64,000 bases of DNA from Melieria omissa (Eukaryota > Arthropoda > Insecta > Diptera > Ulidiidae): contig OZ020268.1 in NCBI GenBank assembly GCA_963971225.1, positions 111,444,830 through 111,508,829 of the forward strand, in the 5' to 3' direction. The first letter of the stretch is position 1. Each line of letters starts with the position of its first letter. The notes beneath the pieces are model-generated. The model was not told where the DNA came from and did not search any database. It worked only from the letters and a program-made list of their open reading frames with translations. Both the position numbers and the translations under genes were made by a program. Positions 57,672-64,000 of this stretch are shown here, in pieces.

Positions 57672-58918
57672 TGATGGAAGTCAGGAGAGCGGCGGCCATC
57701 TTGGGTACAGGGGTTCTCCGCACTACACCGACGAAAGCATTGTTTACCCTTCAGCGGGTCAAATTATATGTGAAATGTTCTGCTGGCAGACCAAACGCGA
57801 TTTTCCGCTGGGCTAGACCGGGTCTTGGTCATTCCAGAATTCTTACTCAAGACTGTTCGAAGCCAGATATCATCGATCAATTCTGTACTCCCACTCAATT
57901 TGACCACGAATTTACGGTCCGTGTCCCTAGCAGAGGAGAATGGACCGGTAGCGAGCTACCCTCCGGAAATTCCATCAATATCAAGACTGACAGCTCCAAA
58001 TTGGCGAACAAGGTTAGGTGCGGTATCTTCTGTAGCCAACTGGGGCTTCGTATATCCCTCCGATTGCTTGACCATTGTAGTGTCTTTCAGGCAGAAGTAA
58101 AGCCATTTACCAGGCTTCAATCTGGCTCATCCGCGAGAACGCGCATGAGCCGGATGTCCATTTATTCGGATAGTCAGGCAGCCATCAAGTCTCTCGCGGG
58201 GGCGAACACCTCATCCAGGCTGGTCTTGGACTGCCGAAACGCCTTGAACAATTTAGCTACACGCTCCAATGTCTCATTACTCTGAGTGCCAGGACACAGG
58301 GGCAACTGCGAGGCGGACGCATTAGCCAGAGCAAGCACATTGCTCGCTAAGGCTTCGTCCTTCCTCCCAGTGGGAGCTACTAGTGCATCGATAAATTGAT
58401 GCGCAGACAATTCTACCAAAGCGGAGCGAATGAACTGTGTGGTGAGGAACAGACTTGCAGTATCTCTCGACTAACCTGGCCTTCATATAACATGAAACGG
58501 ACTAACCACCTGCTTAACCTTAGCCGTCACTCAATAAGCACAACGGTCTCGGTGCTCACAGATCACTGTCATATGGGTACGCATACGGAGAGACTGGGAC
58601 TGCAAGCCAACGGCTACTGTCCGTGATGCGGGTCCGAGGAGGAGGAGAAGGAGACCGTTCCCCACCTGTTGTGTTAGTGTCCTTCATTAGCCAGAAGAAG
58701 ACTTAAGTCTCTCGGCTCAGCTTTCTTTACTAGTTTAACCGAGCTATCGCCTCTCAATATCAGGTATATAGCCAGGTTCATAACGGAAACTTCTTGGTTC
58801 TCCGCGCTGCAAGGGGGAGTCGCGCCATCCACTGTGGTATCACAATGAGCCATAAGATGTGCTTAAGTGAGCTTCTCACGTAGGAGGCTGCCACTCTAAC
58901 CTAACCTAACCTAACCTA
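57672..58918 (+). pseudogene. 5'-truncated non-LTR retrotransposon, CCTAA-type 3' tail
   Basis: The + strand opens in the reverse-transcriptase thumb region (RRAAAILGTGVLRTTPTKAL), then a linker, then RNase H: KTDSSKLANKVRCGIFC (Asp present), VFQAEVK (Glu), IYSDSQAAIKSLAG (Asp) and, after a stop and frame change, VPGHRGNCEADALARA (last Asp). It continues SVLTDHCHMGTH, CGSEEEEKETVPHLLC*CPS and ends TSLTELSPLNIRYIARFITE .. APSTVVSQ*. The untranslated 3' end has GTGGTATCACAATGAGCCAT, GTAGGAGGCTGCCACTC and four TAACC-type repeats. Several stops and frame changes make it inactive. The R1/LOA/I-like group is likely from domain order. Confidence 0.88.
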
Positions 58919-58919
58919 G

Positions 58920-59278
58920 ATGATGAAATATCAAATATAAAAGCAATCCCCAGTAAATATGCACTTTTTCAAAATATCAGAAATTTAATCAGAAATAACC
59001 AAAATATCACATCTTAAACTCCATCGTTTTTCTTCAGCTCAAAAGGACGAATTTGTCGGGCACTGAAGAAGAAGGCAGATACACAAACTATTGCTACATA
59101 TAAACTTTTACTGTTATCTATAAAATGAGACTGAGGTTTGTTGTAGCTTTGAAGACTTCCTCTACAGGTTTTTCTTAAAAGTTCTTGCTTACCTATGTTA
59201 CATGCTCCTCTTTAAGCCCATACAGGCCCAGATAGTGCCGCCTACTGTAAGATACCATCATCATAATGATGATGTGTT
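58920..59278. other. Intron sequence between LINE and MITE, no feature
   Basis: Unique AT-rich DNA; nothing recognised. Confidence 0.4.
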
Positions 59279-59782
59279 TTAACCCTTTCGACGCCGAACT
59301 TTACCCTGTGTCTCGATACTACTTTTTGGTATTTAAATCATGAAAAACTTGCCTAAGAAGTGTGCACACGACATTTGAAGTCGCTAGTTTACTTTTGAAT
59401 AATTTTAGCTTAAAACGGGTTAAATAAATTTTATATCAATATTTTAAATTTACAGAAAAATTATCTCATATTTATTGAAAAATACAAAATTATCACTTTT
59501 TGATTTTATGTAACCATTATTAAAGAAACAGGGTTTTGATCAAACGTGCCCAAGTCGTAGACTTCAATTAGAACACAAACTTTCCCTGGTATCGCTGCAA
59601 ATTGTTTGAAATTATTTTGGGGATAACAGTAAAATTTTTTTAGTTTGATTTGAATTCACTTCTGAGAATATTATTTTGTTGGTGCCTACTTTAATTAAAC
59701 CCATAAATCAATAATAGCTTTTGCTATAAGCTGGCAAATAGGCGAAGTTGCTCTCAGGCAACCTTGAGGTTGAAAGGGTTAA
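59279..59782 (+). mobile_element. TTAA-flanked MITE, CCCTTTCGACG family, copy 1 (504 bp)
   Basis: TTAA at 59279-59282 and 59779-59782 flank ends CCCTTTCGACG and CCCTTTCAACC. Its reverse complement aligns along its length with 60928-61431 (shared: ATTGATTTATGGGTTTAAT, AAGTAGGCACCAACAAA, AAATGTCGTGTGCACACTTC and AGACACAGGGTAAA). Confidence 0.8.
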
Positions 59783-59816
59783 AGTTTAATTCTCACCATA
59801 CAATCTATAGGCGTAA

Positions 59817-59856
59817 GATAGATAGATAGATAGTTAGATAGATAAGTAGATAGATG
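59817..59856. repeat. (GATA)n microsatellite
   Basis: About ten GATA units with single changes (GTTA, AGTA). Confidence 0.9.
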
Positions 59857-59859
59857 GAC

Positions 59860-60920
59860 CAGAACCAAGAATAATGCCGCCATTTTGACTATGTTAGACA
59901 CTCTGGTGTCAATAAATGTGAGTTGCTTTACTGCTTCCGGTCATTAAAATCAACGATATGCGAAACGCATATGCACCCAGTATTTATGTGTAACTACAGT
60001 TATTTAATTGCAAAATACCATTTATCTTTAATTGAATATTCAACTTTGGGCGCACATTTGATCCGTTTGCCAACATGTCGAGCATTAGTTTAATGAATTT
60101 AATTCCGCACACCAATCGCACTAGGCAACGTTACAGTTATGCCAACTACAACGAACAATGATGTGTTATTTATATGTGTACAGCATTACGTCACAATTGG
60201 CGTATCGACGGCTTTGCACGCTGCGACAGCGCCACTTACAATTAGTCCCCAATTGCGAGCATAGCATCGATGAATTTGATGGCAATGTCAGTTGCATTGT
60301 TGCCTGCGTTGGCGTATGTGGGTGTGGCTGCATTAAGCGCATAATTTCGCAAATTCGCAATAAGCTCACTATTCATGTGTGTGTGTGTGTGTATGTGTGT
60401 GTGCTTACAGATCAATGTGTATTTGGGTCGGAATGACAAGTTTAGGTACATTATGAAATTGAAATTTCGTGTCACGATAGATAGAACAGCCATCGGCACG
60501 TTGATGATTAATTTGAATCAAAAGTCATAAGCCAGTCAGATTGAATTAGTCACATTGATTTGTGGTTACATTCTATTGCACAAAATTATCGAAATGTTAA
60601 ATTCGCCATTTTGTTTAGAGCGTTTCATAATATAGGGACGTTCAACTGAGTTCAAGAGGATATCCTGTGACATATCCAACAATTCTGTCTTTCATTATTT
60701 ATTTTAGTTACCAATTTATTTCGTCTTAACAAATTGAAAATCTTACAATCAGATTCAACAATTAATTGACAAATAAAATTATGCAAAAAAAAAAGAAAAA
60801 TAGGGCCCTGCTCTGGTGTCTACTCCTGAGAGCTGAGGATCAGTGAATCAAACAAACTTCCGAATAGTTTCGGTATGTTCCAGGCGAATTCAGGAAACCT
60901 GCAGGTTGGCTGTAGCAAAC
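59860..60920. other. Intron sequence, no recognised gene
   Basis: Unique DNA between two inverted MITE copies, with a GT repeat at 60376-60403. No supported ORF. Confidence 0.45.
60376..60403. repeat. (GT)n microsatellite
   Basis: GT repeat with one TATG interruption. Confidence 0.9.
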
Positions 60921-60927
60921 AGCATCT

Positions 60928-61431
60928 TCAACCCTTTCACCCCAAAGTTGCCTAAGTGTAACTTCACCTATTTGTAATTTTATAACAAAAGCTACGATTG
61001 ATTTATGGGTTTAATTTAAGTAGGCACCAACAAATTTATATTTTTAAAGGTGAATTCAAAGCAAATTACAAACAATTTTACTGTTATCCCCAAAATAATC
61101 TCCAACAATTTGCATCGATATCAGGAAAAGCTTGTGTTCTAATTGAAGTCTTCGAATTCGGCACGTTTGATCAGAACCCTAATTCTTTAATAACGGTTAA
61201 ATAAAATCAAAAATGGATAATTTTGTATTTTTCCATTAATATTGAATAATTTTTCTGTAACTTGAAAATATTGATACAAAATTCATTTACTCTAGAAAAC
61301 TAGCTCTAGAACTCTAACAAAGAGACGTGGCGACTTCAAATGTCGTGTGCACACTTCTTAGGCAAGTTTTCCATGATTTAAATACAAAAAAGTAATATCG
61401 AGACACAGGGTAAAATTCGGCATCGAAAAAA
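60928..61431 (-). mobile_element. CCCTTTCGACG-family MITE, copy 2, inverted
   Basis: Inverted homologue of 59279-59782, about 1.1 kb away. The flanking TTAA has become TCAA on the left, and the other end is degraded (CATCGAAAAAA). A LINE fragment starts almost at its right border. Confidence 0.8.
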
Positions 61432-61439
61432 TCATCAAA

Positions 61440-61930
61440 AGATCTTTAGATCACCGATCATTATCTCCAAACTCGTCCGAAATTGCACGAAGGCCCTTTT
61501 GGAACTGGTCTACGTATCAACAATTACCTTCATTTGGGTTCCCGGGCATATTTAGGAACATAGGTTCAGGAAAAAGCGGACGATCTTGCCAGAAGAGGTG
61601 GCGCTTTTGAGCAGAGAGACGCTGTAGAGGTTCGCACTAATAAACGTTATCAAGAGCGAGATCTCTAAAAGACCTCCAGATCTCTAACAGCTATACGACA
61701 AAAATAAATCGGTTGAACTGATTGCCAAAAAAAACTGAAAATTAATCTGGTCAGACTCACAATGGTTACAACTGACCACTGGTCGAGAAGAAAACTGTCA
61801 AGTACTTCCTCTCTTAAGTCCTGCACGTGCCCGGCTTTAGCAACAGAGAAATTAAATCTCTAAGAAAACTTTCTTTCGAGGAAATCAAGGAAATCTCTGG
61901 CAGAAAAATCTGCAATTTGCTAATCTTTTG
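61440..61930 (+). pseudogene. Non-LTR retrotransposon RNase H fragment
   Basis: It contains ITFIWVPGHI*EH followed by SGKSGRSCQKR in one frame and EKADDLARRGGAF in another, the RNase H motif WVPGHxxxxGNExADxLARxG. Later comes CTCPALATEKL-like text near 61830 and SLRKLSFEEIKEISGRKICN. Decayed beyond repair, with a degenerate Cys-His region and no obvious tail. Confidence 0.6.
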
Positions 61931-62145
61931 AGCATCAGTCTCTGAATAACCAGTACCTGCACATAAGTTCTGAGAGATTGGTTTCCAAACGGCGCATTAG
62001 CGCTAATTGAATGTCGAGAATTACAATCATGACTAATGACATTCTCCTGGCGGAATAACAAATTAACGATGTATCGCAAGATTTAACTCTGCAAACCTCT
62101 ACAGATGTCCTGAATGACAATATGAAGAGATGTCGCTAAAATGTA

Positions 62146-62887
62146 TCAGGTGTACAACTTTGCTTCCGCCGTTTTTTTCCAAAATTAAAAGCTTTATTGC
62201 GAAAAAGTGCTTACAGATGTATTATTCAAAGTATTGTCCGTCGCTAGCGACAACTTTCTCCCATCTTTCCGGCAATTTTCGGATCCCGGCTCGAAAAAAG
62301 GAGTCCTCTTTTGACGCTATCCATGAAGCAATCCATTTTTCCAATTCTTCGAAGGATTGAAAATGTTGATCTGCCAGGCCGTGTGCCATCGAACGGAATA
62401 GGTGGAAGTCAGAAGGGGCGACATCTGGGGAATACGGCGGGTAGGGCAAGACTTCCCATTTCAGCGTTTCCAGGTACTTTTTGACCACTTTTGCGACGTG
62501 AGGCCGAGCATTGTCGTGTTGGAGGATGACTTTGTCATGTCGCTCTTGATATTTTTAAAACGTTGAAACCACTCCCGACACGTTCTTTCACTCAGAGCAG
62601 CATCACCGTAAGTTTCTGAGAGCATTCGATGCGCTTCAGCTGCATTTTTTTTCGAATTGTAACAGAAAAGTAAAACTTCCCGCAAATGGCGAGAATTGGG
62701 CACATAAACGGACATTTTCGAGCGTGAATAATACGAAAACAAGAACAACTGTCACTGAAACGGCGATGACAATTCGTTAGGCACTGTCCACACTCACTTT
62801 AAAGGCATTACCATCTATGTATTTCAACCAGCCTCAGCCGGTACAGCCACCTATCGGAAAACGGCGGAAGCAAAGTTGTACACCTGA
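62146..62887 (-). mobile_element. Internally deleted mariner, perfect 30-bp ends (742 bp)
   Basis: TA at 62144-62145 and 62888-62889 flank inverted repeats identical over 30 bp, beginning TCAGGTGTACAACTTTGC. The element is a little over half of the usual 1.3 kb. Identity of the ends suggests a fairly recent insertion or continued mobilisation by a helper. Confidence 0.95.
62222..62748 (-). pseudogene. Mariner transposase, N- and C-termini joined by deletion
   Basis: The - strand starts at 62715 with MSVYVPNSRHLREVLLFCYN, an N-terminal helix-turn-helix ending SERTCREWFQRFK. It is followed within a few codons and a frame change by HDKVILQHDNARPHVAKVVK, LPYPPYSPDVAPSDFHLFR, and RAGIRKLPERWEKVVASDGQ, YFE. 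The second catalytic aspartate (HDNARPH) and the third (APSD) remain, but the roughly 190 residues with the linker and first aspartate are gone. The segments are otherwise undamaged. Confidence 0.92.
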
Positions 62888-62889
62888 TA

Positions 62890-64000
62890 ATAGAAGTCTT
62901 GGATCAAAACACATACTTTGTGCTATCGAAGAGGTTCAAATCCATGGTGTAAGGAATACTCAGAAGCATGTCCTTTGCTGTTGTCTGGTTATCGCTGGAG
63001 GCTGACCAGCCTAGCAGGGACTTCTTGCCTTCTTTGACAGAGTTAAGGAAATATTCAAGATAGAAAAGTACTTGTTACAAATTCATTGAACCGAAAATAG
63101 TTCGAAATTATCTCTTTCTGGAATTATTAGGTATCTGGAAAAGCGGGCAGCCCTTCATCTGGTATATAATTATCAGTTATATGCTGTTTTCTGGCTAACA
63201 GAATTCATTAACTGACTGAAATTGTGAAACGTCAGGACTATCCGACTAAAATCGGTAATTATCTGAAGAGTTCAGAGTTCTACTAACAATCCTTATTCTG
63301 TCTCTAGTTTCTAAATGAGTGCAACCCATACGAATAGTCCAAATACTAAGTTATACTTTTATTATTTCTTTAAATTTACAACGAATGCTAGAAAGCAGGT
63401 CAGGTAAATCTTTCGAAGGGTCGCGTATTCCAAATATGACTCAACCAATACAAAATAAAAAGACCTTTGATGAATAACTGACGAATAGAACCATTGTCAG
63501 CGCGAATCTTCAACATCGAGTAGTCATTAAAATTTGCCATTTCATCTTGAATGCATTGCTTATGTGCCTTGCAGATATTTTACTTCAATTATTACTTGCG
63601 TCGTTGTCATTAAATTAACCATTGCAAGCGCGCGTCTCGTTTGTCTCGTTCACATTCACACTCACATACATACAAACATGAATAGTCATCATGCATATGC
63701 ATACATCTGCACTTATGCACACATGCAGGTGTGTGCAAATAAAGTATTCCCTTTCACTGGATGTCGTCTGCCCGACGTTCAACGTTCACTGCTCACCGTC
63801 TCGCCCGACGTTGGCACTCAACTTTAATGAAAGTTCCACTCGCGTTGCTGTGACAAATTAAAAACTAAATTCAACTGAATTTCAATCGACAAGAGGTGCC
63901 AGCAAGAAATTCCTTTACATGGCGGCGTGTCCCTAATTCGACTCAGTCGTCGCGCCAACAAGTGCCGCAGCAACGGCAGCCAACTTTAACGCCTTTTATT
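62890..64000. other. Intron sequence to window end, no recognised gene
   Basis: Unique DNA. The ORF at 63534-63827 has no domain or splice bracketing. The CUB gene must continue beyond 64000. Confidence 0.45.

Overview
This window looks like part of an insect nuclear genome, most likely a higher dipteran and plausibly a tephritid fruit fly. The reasons are AT-rich noncoding DNA, long introns with GT-AG splice sites, a strongly animal-type CUB protein, and many short class I and class II elements of kinds common in flies, including tRNA-derived SINEs with a CCGTTCGGA...ACTGTAGGTC core that I associate with tephritids. The species assignment is an inference.

Only one protein-coding gene is convincingly present, on the + strand. 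Four internal exons (877-968, 7728-7964, 9049-9207, 33201-33379) join in one open frame with matching phases to give 222 residues: the end of one CUB domain, one complete CUB domain with its four cysteines, and the start of a third cysteine module. The gene continues beyond both ends. It reads as a secreted or membrane-anchored CUB protein, perhaps of the type annotated in insects as suppressor-of-lurcher-1-like. Its introns are about 6.8, 1.1 and 24.0 kb, and the last runs at least 30.6 kb to the window end.

Almost everything else is intron filled with mobile-element debris. (1) SINEs: one full copy of a family with an ATT tail (10965-11299, 12-bp target duplication) and four copies of a second family (6387-6705, 12222-12394, 18018-18401, 49322-49731). 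(2) 3' pieces of non-LTR retrotransposons with RNase H and a Cys-His tail (24410-25663, 57672-58918, 61440-61930 and smaller scraps). One of these shares its 3' end, including a CCTAA-type repeat, with the second SINE family. (3) Two adjacent solo LTRs that share a GTAT target copy. (4) Mariner/Tc1 elements with intact terminal repeats but deleted transposase (45742-46714, 50357-50915, 52380-53364, 54792-55159, 62146-62887) plus older remnants. (5) A large group of TTAA-flanked MITEs resembling piggyBac derivatives (2609, 10427, 15579, 30819, 39214, 42048, 42794, 59279 and others). (6) A hAT-type MITE with an 8-bp duplication (18841-18996). (7) Minisatellite blocks at 30010-30800, 41405-43855 and 48890-52150, and several microsatellites.

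The relatively unique, less AT-rich blocks near 19.6-23.4, 29.0-30.0, 35.3-36.7, 47.7-48.7 and 55.3-56.6 kb contain no coding sequence I can defend. They are the likeliest places for conserved intronic regulatory DNA. I found no CRISPR array, no functional tRNA or rRNA gene, and no operon-like structure.
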